64,000 nucleotides of DNA from Rusavskia elegans (Eukaryota; Ascomycota; Lecanoromycetes; Teloschistales; Teloschistaceae), in contig SAUG01000062.1 in NCBI GenBank assembly GCA_011316305.1, forward strand, positions 244,584 to 308,583, read 5' to 3'. This document shows, piece after piece, positions 11,152-22,564 of the stretch; the stretch's first letter is position 1; each line of letters begins with the position of its first letter. The notes below the pieces were generated by a model. That model searched no databases and was not told the DNA's origin. It saw only the letters and a program-made list of their open reading frames with translations. The position numbers were made by a program, and so were the translations under genes.

Positions 11152-12773
11152 ATGAAAATCGTTATCGTTGGCGGTGGTATCAGCGGCCTGGCCTGCTATC
11201 TCTTCCTTCGAAAACACCTTCCTTCGGCAACACCGCCAGATGTGGAACTGAACATCACCATCGTAGAAAGCCATGCGGCTACCAGAAGAAGACAGCGTTC
11301 AGGCACCGCTACCGACGAAGCTGCAGGACCAGTCTCAAACACCATTGGTACCGCCCTCGGACTGGGTAGGTAGCGATTCGGCACATCCACATCGACGATG
11401 TTGTCACGTTGCGCTTACAAGCCAAAATAGCTCCGAATGGACTCTCTGTTCTTCGAGATCTCGATGAAGCCATCTTTGCTCAGGTCACCAACTCGGGTTA
11501 TCCAGTGTCTCATTTCGAGTTGAAGAGCGCCTATGGCTGGTCACTTGCCCGCATCGGTGCTACAAATCACCAGGATCCAGAACTGCACACAGTGCTTATC
11601 GGTCGTCAACGCCTGTGGGACTGTCTGAGGGATCACGTACCTGATGATGCTATTCTGGATAACAAAATCGTTGTCGGATTATCATTTACCAGGGACCAGA
11701 AGTCCAGGGTGGAATTCGCTGACGGATCACCCGGCCTGGAAGTCGATCTTGTTATCGGTGCTGATGGTGCCAAGAGCGTTGTGAAAAGATATGTGACTGG
11801 TAATGGTACGGTCGACGAACATCCTGCCGTATTCGAGTCAGTCCCCCACTCCTGTATAGTGTGCAGTTGGCAACGTCTGACATCTTGCAGCGGCCTGGTT
11901 GGCGTGGGAGGATTTGTACCATCTTCTTATCTCTGTGAGAAAGAACCACGCGGAAAAATGACCGTCACCTTCGGATCCCACGGGTTCTTCGGTTACGGCC
12001 CATCCACCATCGCTCCGCAATCCAACCATTTCGCAGAATGCATAGTGCCAATGGGCGATGAAGCCGTCTGGTGGTCGACGTACGAATGCAAGGACCTCCC
12101 AGATACAAGAAAGTTCGATCAGGTAGACATTCGTCGACAGCTCAGGAAACGGCACGCTGGATGGAGTAACCCCGTAATTCAGAAGATCATAGATGAGGCA
12201 GTTGTTGACTCCATTTACCCAACGTGGATCATGCCAGACCTACCCACCTGGCATGCGCGCGGTGTAGTGCTTATTGGTGACGCTGCTCACGCCATGCAAC
12301 CGAGCTCAGGGCAAGGAGCCTCGCAGGGACTCGAAGACGCTCAGATTCTTTCGATGTTTCTGGCTCACTGCCTTGAGAAATATCATTCGCAGTCTGCACC
12401 TCACGCCGGAGCTCAAATCCCCGGTACGATCAGCGAAGCTGTAGACCAAGCCAGCAAGAAATACTTCGAAATACGGCAACCGAGAGTCAAAAAGATCACG
12501 GATCGAGCGAAACAGATGGGAGATATGAAACGGAAGAAGGGTTTCTTCGAGGAATGGCTCACTTACTTGAACTTATGGATCATTGGTGGGTTGCAATCAT
12601 CCCAACCCTTCATGATAGAAACGAGACCTGACATTTAGACAGGGAAGCTTCCAGTCGACAGCTACAGCAGACATGTCTTCAACGACTTGCCAGTGAACGA
12701 AGCAAGAAAGATAATCGAAAACGACGAGGCTCCAATTGCGATCCACCGATCGTATGAGTCATTGTTCAAGTGA
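11152..12773 (+). CDS. FAD-dependent aromatic-hydroxylase-type monooxygenase
   Basis: Three exons, 11152-11365, 11431-12585 and 12643-12773, join to exactly 1500 nt and 499 residues. The GxGxxG motif (VIVGGGISGLACYLFL) opens the protein. The DG motif (DLVIGADGAKSVVK) lies mid-protein, and the GD motif (LIGDAAHAMQPSSGQGASQGLEDA) lies near residue 380. This motif set defines salicylate-hydroxylase or zeaxanthin-epoxidase-like group A flavin monooxygenases, including many terpenoid epoxidases. The last exon is easily missed: the main frame hits a TAG at 12636, but a 57-nt intron (GTGGGT donor, CCTGAC branch, ACAG acceptor) removes it and adds 44 residues ending YESLFK. The substrate is unknown. 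It stands between a chloroperoxidase and a terpene cyclase on the same strand. Confidence 0.85.
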
Positions 12774-12859
12774 CTCACCAAGTCACGTGTGATATCTCCA
12801 CTCATTAGTCGGAACCCCGAGAAGAATATAATGCCAATGAGCGGGTTTTAAATCCATGA

Positions 12860-12932
12860 AGCGACATGGCGCAACAGGCAGCGCGCCGGGCTCATAACCC
12901 GGAGGTCGAAGGATCGAAGCCTTCTGTCGCTA
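12860..12932 (+). tRNA. Initiator tRNA-Met (CAT)
   Basis: The 73-nt cloverleaf is complete: acceptor AGCGACA pairs with TGTCGCT, the D stem is GCGC/GCGC, the anticodon stem is CCGGG/CCCGG around loop CTCATAA, and the T stem is GAAGG/CCTTC. Two features mark it as the eukaryotic initiator: the A1-U72 end pair and ATCGAAG in the T loop in place of TTCGA. No intron is present. The CCA end is not encoded, as expected. Confidence 0.95.
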
Positions 12933-12939
12933 ATCTGTC

Positions 12940-12953
12940 TTTTTGCTTTTTTT
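12940..12953 (+). terminator. RNA polymerase III terminator (T5, T7)
   Basis: Two T runs (12940-12944 and 12947-12953) start eight bases after the tRNA, as expected for Pol III termination. Confidence 0.8.
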
Positions 12954-14196
12954 CTCCCCAGGTCTTTGCGGTGTCGCCTTTCCCCTGTGCTCACATACCT
13001 GATGCAAGCTTGCATGAAAGGCGTCCGATTATCCAAAAAAATACCTGTGCAGTTTCCACAGAAATCTATACCCAGTATCAAATAACCCTCCTTTGAATTT
13101 ATCCGTACACCGAACTAGCCAGCTATACAACACAACACAACACAACACAACAAAACAAAAACAAAAACAACGTGCAGTAACCATATCAATAGGTAAACCG
13201 CTTTTTCAACACGCTTCTTTCTCGCAGCGCCATCTAGTAGCATGCAGCGCATGCCTTTTCATCATGGTCCAATTTTCCAAGCCTTTTCGCACCATCCCTG
13301 CAGCCGATGAACTACTCCAAAGGCCATCCCTGAACTCGTGCATACTCTTTCTTTTCTTGAGCTACTACAGGCTTGAAACGGAAGTCGCCTTCGGAGACGG
13401 ATATGAAAGGGGCAGATGTCTCCATATTCTAAGGCGGTTGAAAGCATTGGAAGAGATGCTATAGCTAGTCATGTCTCCTGCCAACGCGACCCTTTGTTGA
13501 CTCTACAGGCTGACTACCATAAAAGCCAGCGATTGCCACAGTGGCACTGCGTGGTTCGACTTCGATCACCTGGAGGTCACCATGATTGATTCGCCCAGGA
13601 GGAATTCCTCCTTCTCCGTCCAAACTCATTTGCAAGATGAAGGGAATCCTAAAGCAACATCACCTTTGACACCGGCCAGCATAAGCATCAACGGCATATG
13701 GCTAGACGCTGTCATCTGCCCTAGTGCTTACACCTTAACTTTACCTTGGCTCGAAGAATCTCCACCCAATGTACCGAGGGGAGCCCAATAAGTTATTGGC
13801 GCGATTCTGGTCCTGCCGTATTCCCTCGAGAATACGTAATACTGCTTAGTAGATACCTGCATCCAGCCAGGATGAGAGCCGTTTGTGCCGTTGTATACTG
13901 AACATTCTGCCAAGATCCACGGCGAGGCTCGTGGTGTTCTCGCCCAGCCGCCTTATGCTAAATCTGCACGATACCAGAGGGGGGTGTGTTGACCAGAGTT
14001 TACGGCTTCTCACCGCACTTCCTTCCATATGGGGAGCTTATTCATGTCTCTGCGTCCCGCGACCTTTTTGTCAGCCACCCATGTTGTGCGCTCTCACTGA
14101 CCGCCCTATACATTATTTAAGTGGGTTACTCACTCTATCAATACCCATCTAGACTGATGACCTCAAGTTCGACTTACATCCCAATTTCTTTCAGTC
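12954..14196. other. Intergenic before the terpene cyclase
   Basis: No supported gene. It holds a (CAACA)n tract at about 13127-13151 that grades into CAAAAA units, and several short open frames without protein character. Confidence 0.5.
13127..13151. repeat. (ACAAC)5 microsatellite
   Basis: Five near-perfect ACAAC units followed by AAAAC-type units up to about 13170. Confidence 0.9.
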
Positions 14197-15690
14197 ATGT
14201 ATCCAGAACATGGACGGCAGATTGAACACCGCGAGAATGACCAAGCAGCGTACAAGCTGCCCGCATTGGTCCTCAGTGAAGAGATGGAGATGTTGTGTCC
14301 TATCCATTATGTATACAACTATCTCCCCTGCCAACCCAAGTGGCTAACACCCCAACCTCATTCACTGCGCCGCTTCTGGGAGGAGGAGAAGAAGGAGAAG
14401 AGGCAAGATGGCAGCAGTCGCCGAGCAGAATCCACCAACAGTATAACCCTGAACACCCAAGCAGCAAACCTGCCCATACACACCGGCCTGGACACTACAT
14501 TCCGACAGAGCCGACACTGGAAATCCAACGAGCGATCTACAGAGGAGTTAATCAAGCTCCTCACCGAAGACGAACGCTGCAGCGGTATTTTATGCTGGAA
14601 TAAGCAGTCCATGTCAAGTCTGGTCGAGGAGCAAATGAGATGCGCCGTCATGGATACATATAGCCGGTTCAGTACTTATATGTTTCCCGAGGCGGATGAG
14701 AATAGAGCGCCGTTGCTGGCACAGTGTATAGTCCTTATTTTCGTGTTTGATGGTGAGTTGCCCTTTTTTCCCCCTCATGCTGCAGCTAGTCGATATCGAT
14801 GATGGCGGTCTGGCAATAGAGTGTATGAAAATATGCTGATACTGTGCCCAGATCTTTGGGAGAACGCGTCCAAGGAAACGGTAATTCATCCCCATGGACT
14901 ATATGGCTATTCGGGTGTCGATTGACTTGCGTGAGTAATATAGATGGAAGATACTCGCAACTATCTCGTCTCTCGACTCCGCGGTACTGTGCCGAGCAAA
15001 CCAACGGATACGCCTCTGCAGCAGAGAATGGATGCAATCAGACGGGGTTTACTGGCCGGGGACGAGGAAATGGGGAACGGAGGTGCCGAGATCCTGGAGT
15101 ACATGAGCAACTTCTTACACCATATGGAACCGCCACGCGAAGGTTTCGGCAGTGTTTGTGAATACCTCGATTATCGAATGGAGGATATCGGCAACAGGTA
15201 TGTGGTATTCTTCGCTCTATTCTTCGAAACAGTATAACCGCGAGACAAAACTAAATCCAGCATAATGTCCAGTTTCACATTCGCGTGCGCCAAATTCTCC
15301 GTCGGCTCCTCTGCGGACCAAACGCATCCCGATCTCCGCCGCCTCCTCCGCCGCATCGGCGACCACATCTCCATCGCCAACGACATCGCCTCCCACGACA
15401 AAGAGAAAATGCGATTCGAATCCGGCAAGGCGAGCGCGATGATCAATCTCGTGCATGTGATTGCCGAACGTGATCACCTGGATGTGAATGCGGCCAAGGC
15501 AATGGCTTATGCGTGGCAGCTGCTCACGGAGGAGGAAATCATGGGCGACTTGGAGGAACTGAGAGGTCGGGATGGATTGGGGAGTGAGGAGTGGAGATTT
15601 GTGGAGGCTTGTGTGGCGGCGGCTAAGGGGGCTTTGTTCTCTGCGGTTGTGATCGAGAGGTATGGGGGTGAGGAGGGGAGAATTGCTTGA
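14197..15690 (+). CDS. Class I terpene cyclase (sesquiterpene-synthase type)
   Basis: Exons 14197-14752, 14852-14880, 14944-15197 and 15261-15690 total exactly 1269 nt and 422 residues. Splicing the first intron creates the metal-binding motif FVFDDLWE (Asp185, Asp186, Glu189). The fourth exon carries the NSE triad in NDIASHDKE (Asn320, Ser324, Glu328). The C-terminus carries the effector Arg-Tyr pair (Arg413-Tyr414). All three are hallmarks of fungal class I cyclases such as aristolochene- and pentalenene-like synthases, which ionise a prenyl diphosphate with three Mg2+ ions. The 185 residues before DDxxE are about twice the usual length and are Lys/Glu/Ser-rich, so the true start may be internal or another intron may be hidden there. 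The product cannot be predicted. Upstream flavin and heme oxidases could be tailoring enzymes. Confidence 0.85.
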
Positions 15691-17096
15691 ACATATCCAC
15701 ACCACACACGCGAAATACTCCTGATCTCTCGCGTTCAACACGCGATATATAGTGTCGGGGTACTGTCTATATACTTCTTCTTAAGACACCCTTGGAGATA
15801 TCGCTATATATCATAAGAATCTAATTTCTAGAAGAGAAGGGGTCTGAAAAGAAATTGCATATAGGAGTAAGTAAGGCTAGCCCTCTCCCTACAATCTACT
15901 CCGACGAATACCTACGATTGCTGAATTCCAACGCGTATAAAGTCCGCTCGAAATTACTAAGACTACAGATATATTATCCGAAAAGCCTATCTAAGAAAGC
16001 TAGCCAGGCGGACATCGACACGGAGGAGGAAGTTGCCCTTGGGCTCACGCGCACAGCATGAATAAATCCAGCGCATAGTATGGCGCTATCCTTACGGTGA
16101 TGTTTCTGTGGGCTGGCTGCAGTGGCTGGCTGGCCAGTGAGGTAGGTAGTCAGACGGGCGTCGTATATAGTCCGAGAATAAATACCAGCTAGCTAGCTAC
16201 TTCGCTTCCAGCCTAAACGCCCTCATGCTTCCGAAAAGTTTTTCCATTCTTCCAGGCGAACGATCTACGGCCAACAAACGAGTTGGTTGGCTGGCTACCA
16301 GACTTACGCCCTCGACCGAAGGAATACGTCCAAGGTGCCTGAACAACCGTCATAAAACAGATTGATCGAGGAGAGGCTGGGATATAAATGATGGATGGGG
16401 TGTACAGTCCCACTTTTATGAAAGTTATAATAGAAAACCCAAAAACCTTACACCTAAAACTCAGAAGGCTACCTACCTTACATACATCCCTCCATTCCAG
16501 CTCTACCTCGCATTACAAGCTCCACACCCCTGCCCGAATCCGCCATCAGGGCCGTTCCACTCGTTTGATGAGGAATTATATAAAAGCCATGTCCTACGCA
16601 GTCATGATGCACTGACGGTATCTTGGCCGGGTCGGACATGACGGTCATGAATTTCCTCTTCTACTCGGTTCACATCGTCTGGATTGGACATGATGTGGCC
16701 AAGCAACAAAGGAAAGAAGTTATGTCGTTCGGACACTCTCAGCCACTATCCCTTCGACCTGGCGGAGTGGGCATCCGATACCTCGACTGCCAGCGAAAAT
16801 CGGATGTCTCAAGGTACTAAGGCATGAGTTGAAAGGCTTAATGTCCGGAACTCGCTGCCAACCGCGAGGTAGGGTACTGTTACTCATTTCCAAAGATTCG
16901 AGTAGGTATCGAAGAGGTACGACGTCGCTCGACCTTATTACCCACTATACCCTACATCAGCTATATCTGCGAATCCAACAAACGTAGAAGAACAGTAAAC
17001 CGCAATCATATCAGGCAAGGACCCACTAGATAGACTGGCGATCAAATCAGATAGCTGCCCCGTACATAGGAAATACCTCTTTCTGCCTTACACACC
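15691..17096. other. Intergenic, partly TA-rich and possibly decayed
   Basis: No supported gene. From about 15735 to 16010 the sequence is rich in TATA and TAG-type words. A short frame (15855-16061) reads YSDEYLRLLNSNAYKVRSK, which resembles a transposon-derived fragment but is too short to assign. The remainder is ordinary intergenic sequence. Confidence 0.4.
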
Positions 17097-20000
17097 TCAC
17101 TGAAAAGCCTTTTCGCCTGTCTCCTCATCCCATACTATTTTGGTCGACTGCTTCGTCATAGCAGGAAGCGTGCCTGACCTCTTTGATCGATTGACTTCGC
17201 TAACGGATTCACTTTTCTCGAGCTGGAGATCTTTCTTCCTCATCGCCCCGTCTCTCAGGCGAAAAAGAGTTCTCTGTATTGGTCCAGCCCCCTTCCGCCA
17301 CAAACCCTGCGCCAACCGTCTTGTATGTTTGTTAAAAGCCACCAGCAGTGCCACGACAATGACAGCCAGGCTAATGCAGCCCACATACACAAAGATCGTA
17401 TGGATACCTAGATTCGTCGAGTCACCGCTCCATTCTCTGGCGTTGATTCCAAAGACAGAGGCGAAAAATGAGAGGGGAAGGAAGATGATGGTGAAGATGG
17501 TGAATATCATTACGGAGCGAGATTGGTCGGCGGCGACTACGGTTTGTTCTCGGGCGAGGTGGGCTTCGACGATGTTGGCCTGTTTCTGCTTCATGTCGAG
17601 GAGTTCTTTGAATGCCGTTTGCGCGGCTCTTGCGGAGCTGAGCATGCTGTCGACTTGTTCCCGATATTCTTTGATATTGTGGTCGACCTGCTGCAGAAGG
17701 AAAATGCCGTTCTTGCCGACTTTCTTGGATGGTTTTGTAGACGTGAAGCTTCGGTAGTAGGCTAGCATATCGCTAATGGTGCTGTGTTGTTCCTTGAGGA
17801 GCTTTTGGATTGTACCGAGTTCGTCTTCGATGTCGCGAAGTTCCAGGAGTGCGTCTAGATCATTTCTGTTGTCGACATACTTTGGCAGACGACGGACATC
17901 TATATCACCCGGGTCTCGGAGTCTATGGTTATTGCGGAACTCTTTGAAGGATTTCGTTTGTTGCTCCGTCTGTCGTTCCGTCAGCATTCATGACGCTGTT
18001 GGAGCTGTTTGGACCAACCAAGATACTAATATACTCCCTGACGCTTGTTACCATCGACACGCAGTATGAAGCAGATGGGGACATACTCGAAAATGCGAAA
18101 GACCTGCAGACTGGGATCATTCGTGTTCTCAAGGATCGCTCGGACTGCATGCTATAGCTTCTCGTCAGTATCGAGCGTTGGAGTATCCCTTCGGCTGACA
18201 GCTACGCCGATGGGGAACAACAAATTGTAACATCAGTGATACAACTTACAAATACCACAAGGGCGGCAAAGTCGAAGGGATCGGAGCATTTGCGTGCATA
18301 GTCGCCATTAACGTCTTTATAGATACTGTCGCGTAGGTCGCCTTGCTCTGAGACGCCGCCATCAATTTCTCTCTCTTTCGGGGTCGCGAAAGAGACAACA
18401 GTTTCTGTGTGCAGCGTTAGCCTCGCATCACCGGAACGAGCAAAATGTGTAATGCAAGGCGATGCACTGAAAGGGCATTGTCACATGGAGCTGCCAAAAA
18501 ACCACATACGTTCGTCCACTATCCATAGCCAAAGTTTGATCCACCATGAGAACTTTCGCACCATTATCTCGTGGCTTGTCTTGCAAAGGGTCAGTTTCGA
18601 TTGACACTTGGCCGGTATGTGAAGGTTGCTTCGATGTCGGCAGTGGTGGTGGTTCGGCATCTTTATCGGCTTTAGTCCGTTTGTTCAGGATCTGATCACT
18701 GTCCCGGACTGCGGTATTGCGAAGGCTGGGATAGCCGTATTGGTCAAGCGTTCTACGGCAATGCAAGGGACGCTCTGATCTCAGATACTGCCAAATGAGT
18801 TTTCTCTCCAGTGATTGGCCCATTGATATTTCGCGGTCCGCTGGGCGAGCACTCTCCTGCTTCATGCGCTTCTTGATAGTCGTGGCTCGGACCCGAAGAT
18901 GCTCAAAGCTATCCCAGTGAAGATAAGGCATGTAGAGTACAAGCTGGATTCCGCTACTGGCGCTTGACGGCATCATAATTCCTTGAGGGTGGCGGGCACT
19001 GGATTCTTCAGGGAGCAGGCATTTCACCGAAGGGCGGATAAATTGAGCATGATGAGAAGCATGCCTAGATCGATTGTGCTGTGATGACCAGAGCTGGTCG
19101 TGGAGAAGCTTTGTGTGAAGATTAGGCTTCTCTTTCTCTTGAGATATGCTGGTAAGAACGTGAGGTACCCAGCCAGCATGAGTACAAGGCACATGTACCC
19201 ATCTGAACCGGTCGCTGGAAACACTTGGAAGTTGGTAGGTATGAGATCTTTGAACACGTTTTTCGTTGAATTTATGCCTCGGATCGGTTGACTTTGTTGA
19301 AGGAAGGGCCTTTGGTGCTAAGAGGCCTCCCATGGGACTGAGTTGGGTCATGTTTGAGTTAAGGTCGCGGTCAAGGCTCGTTCTTGAAGCCCCATTAACT
19401 TGCAAGGAAGGACCTGAATTAGACATCCCTTGAGATCCTGTATTGGGTGCCTGAAACGCATTTGCGTCCGTCTGTCCGCTCTCAACATTGATCGTAAAAG
19501 CGGGTGCCACGGTGATTGTTGGAGCAAGAGGCTCTGATGCCGGGCTGATCTCAAGTTTGGGACGAATATTGATTGCAGAGGTGGAAGGGGTCCCCTGCGA
19601 ACTCTCAGACTTCATCAACCGTGCCTTCAGGCACTCGTCCGGTCCATGTTGCCAGAACTTCTTCAGCGAAGGCTGCGCCGACCAGATCTTCATCGAAGCT
19701 GTGGCTTCATGCTCGCCAATCTGATAGAATTGGTGGACATCGATACGAACATCGTCCACGATGCTTGAGACAAGCGCATCATGAGCCTCACGTTCCTCAG
19801 CGCTCAGGCTACGGACAAAAGCAGCTATCTTCTTGACGTATTGAGAACAGTCCGAGCTCTGACTTTGAGATTGGGTTTGAAACCGAGGGCAACCTGTGTG
19901 TGTCGAGTTGAGGTTCACAACTTCTTCCTCATCGACCGAGCTATCGGCAGTGCAATTGAGCACGGCAGAGCGGGCGACGACGATACACATCCTAATATGG

Positions 20001-21118
20001 GCCAAGAACTCGCCAGAGTCATCGGTCGTCGACAGAACCTTCAATACCGTCTCGCTGGTCTCAATGTAGCTAAAGATCTTGATCCCAGTAGCAGCTTTGG
20101 CGAATCTGTAGTTCAATGTTTCCAAGTCTTGACTCGTCATCGAGAAGAAGTGGCGGAGCTTATCCGGCATCTGCCATTTCAGCTTGAGACTGGTACGCAC
20201 AGACTGTGCGTACTCAGGCTCTGACAGCACGCTTGATCCGCGGTGTGGAACCGCTTATCCGCGAAACAGCATCAGATGGGTCAACAGTAATGGTACGTCC
20301 TCGTGCGGCTCACCAAAGAAGACTACCCCAATACACTGGGCAGTACTAGGCAGTCCGCCGCCTGATGTTTGGCTCAAGGCCTCCGCAGTGTCGGTCAACA
20401 ATAGCCAACGAGGGGGTGAGAGTTGTAAGGCATACCTGCTTCAGGACTATGCCTCCGGTACTATGGCAGATGAAGAGGATTGGTTCCTGCTCGACCTACG
20501 GAGACCACGAAGTTATTATTCAGATCAAACGATGAACCACAGCTCAAGCCCACAATAAGCAAGTGTCCTGTGTCCCCACATGGCATCCAAGTGAATTGTC
20601 AGTCGAGGTATTGGATGGCGAGCCTGCGAGAACGTGAAGCCAGACCGACGCTCCCAGCGTAACCATTTAGTGATATCACGGTGGATATGTAGGCGATTGG
20701 GTGATATGCAGCGTCTGGCTTCATGGTGTACCTCTCCTCCCACGGGGCCTTCGAATCCACCCGTACCATGGCGCCGCGTGGGACGTGCTCCCGTTCAGTA
20801 TTGTATGTTGTATGACCCACCTCGTCTGATCGACACCGTTGCCCGAAAGTTTGCAAGAAGCGGTCGGCCCATTCTGTAACGCCATATTGTGCTACTTTGT
20901 CCTCGGCCGCCGCAAAGGCCTTTGCCGACGCCTGGTGCTCAGTATCTCCCTGCGGTTTTATCTCGAGAATTCTCTCCTCTGCCGTGAGATGGTCGTATAG
21001 GAGGATATCGGCGCTAGGGAGGGTTTCATGTAGTCCACGGAGCGGATGCGGTTCGGTGGGAGCGTCTGTGGACCAGGTCGTTCGTGGATCGGCTCCAATG
21101 GCGGGCACGCATATGATG
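17097..21118 (-). CDS. Alpha/beta-hydrolase + CorA-like membrane protein, frameshifted
   Basis: Exons read on the minus strand: 21118-20821 (donor tentative), 20495-20436, 20380-20314, 20253-18510, 18404-18250, 18151-18087, 18037-18019 and 17969-17097. The first coding exon(s) upstream of 21118 are unresolved. The N-terminal part is lipase-like: VPAIGADPRTTW, nucleophile-elbow-like FICHSTGGIVLKQ, then FFAVPHRGSS. The middle matches the conserved fungal region preceding CorA-like domains (FRWVHVPCTHAGWVPHVL; LERKLIWQYL; TLDQYGYPSLRNTAV). The C-terminus has long helices, then two membrane segments with FASVFGINAREWSG between and before them, a GxN-type variant of the CorA GMN motif. A one-base excess in the TTT run at 18535-18537 shifts VDQ-LWLWIVDE out of frame. 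This is either a genuine lesion or a sequencing error. Ion transport is inferred from the family. Confidence 0.75.
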
Positions 21119-21794
21119 CTACGGACATCAGTAGCTCAACTCATTCACTGATTGTAGGAGGGTCTGTACTTGACTTTCGAGCCATTGGCCCCCACACCAG
21201 ATGGATAGATCTCGAACAGGGCCATCAACGACGCCAGACAAAGTCAGATGCGCTATGCCATTGCGATTGGTTCCATCCTAGTATACCTCAAGGGCGCAGA
21301 AGGTTCCAAGTACGGCGGAAAGCCTGGTACTCGTACAACGAGACTCGGCACGGCAAGCTCGCATGTCCCGGCTGGAACGCCATCATGCAGCTAGCCATGT
21401 ACGATCTGATGTCCAGGCCCAAATTCCGATGGGGCGAGGCTAATACGTAAATTTGGTGGTTGTGGGAAGGTGTGAGGGGCCGAGGTTTCGACATACACGG
21501 AGACGGCTCTCATAGGGGAGAAGTAGCAGTCCCACTCGGCATGAAACTATTCGACTGTTGAGATACGTAGCGAACGCCGTATTAGTCTTGTAAAGATATG
21601 GTACTTGCTCACTGAGCACAGCGAGCGAAATCATGGCATGAAACCGAGGCACACAAATGGGTTCGCCGAGGAGTTATAATTATCTCAACTCAACGATAGT
21701 GTATACCCTTGATCAAACAGTACTGTAGCTTGCCAGAGTGACCTAGGATCTTCGGACCAATGCAACATGGGGACAAGCCTTGCCCGACCATTCC
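21119..21794. other. Probable 5' exon(s)/leader of the CorA-like gene; not resolved
   Basis: The exon starting at 21118 begins just after an acceptor (CCGTAG), so coding sequence must lie further upstream. Two minus-strand frames (21288-21494 and 21440-21652) are candidates, but neither can be joined with confidence. Confidence 0.35.
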
Positions 21795-22564
21795 TCACAA
21801 CAGACCTATGCCGACCAGACCCGCTGCAACAGCAACACCACCTGCAACAATGCCCATCTTCCCACTCGACACCGGTGACGATGGCGCCCCACCCTGCTGG
21901 GCCGCTCCGCTGGATGCTGATGCGATCAGAGATGATGCTTGTGCCTGCTCCGATGTCATGACTGATGTTGCTGATGATGTGATACTCTTGACGACCGAGC
22001 TCAGGGAAGAGGCCACTTCAGCCGACAGCGGTCGGACAATGTGGACCTCGCTGGTGTACATCTCGATGTCCCGGCTGCCCACACTCTTCCACACATCTTG
22101 AACATCCGGTGGTAATGCCGTGAACCAGGCGGGCAAGTCGTCCGATGGGGCTTGTGCCAATGAGGCAAGGAAGAGTTCCGGATTGCCTGCAGCCTCTAAC
22201 TTGGCAGAGACTGGCATACCAGTTGCAGCAACACTCAAGGCTGAGGTATAGTCTGCGTCTCTGCCAAGCTGAGAGTAGTAGCTCGCTTTGTCGGCATCGA
22301 ACCGGGTCGAGATCTCCGCGGCCTGGAAACATCAGTCAGCCAACAGCACTCACTACTGTACGTGCAGAGCAGACAGGAAACCCTCGACGGGTCGCAGAGA
22401 AATGAGCGTTGGGGATCAAGGGAGCGGCATACCTGTGAAGCATCGAGGTTGGAGATTGACAGGAAGCTCTGCATGGCAGCCGTGGTGATAGGCTCCGGGG
22501 CAGCCAATGCGGATGCAGCGAGTGTGAAGAGGACAGCCACACGGGAGAACATGGTGCAAGGCAT
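21795..22564 (-). CDS. GPI-anchored secreted surface protein
   Basis: Two exons, 22564-22433 and 22322-21795, with a 110-nt in-phase-0 intron, give 219 residues. A second Met at 22552 gives a tidier signal peptide (MFSRVAVLFTLAASALAAPEP) and may be the true start. The C-terminus is a textbook GPI signal: a Ser/Ala-rich stalk, a small-residue cleavage region around SSGAAQQ to SSGK, then a hydrophobic tail ending VAAGLVGIGLL. The central part contains FLASLAQAPSDDLPAWFTALPPDVQD, a segment seen in fungal cell-wall hypothetical proteins; no enzyme motif is present. The likely location is the outer plasma membrane or cell wall. Function unknown. Confidence 0.8.

Noticed and set aside
14295..14603. 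Alternative frame inside the terpene cyclase first exon
   Set aside because: Out of phase with the DDxxE exon; Pro/His/Arg-rich shadow.
15855..16061. Possible retroelement fragment
   Set aside because: A 68-codon frame with a vaguely transposon-like word is too short to assign to any element.
17140..17757. Plus frame of 205 codons
   Set aside because: Antisense shadow of the CorA-like helices.
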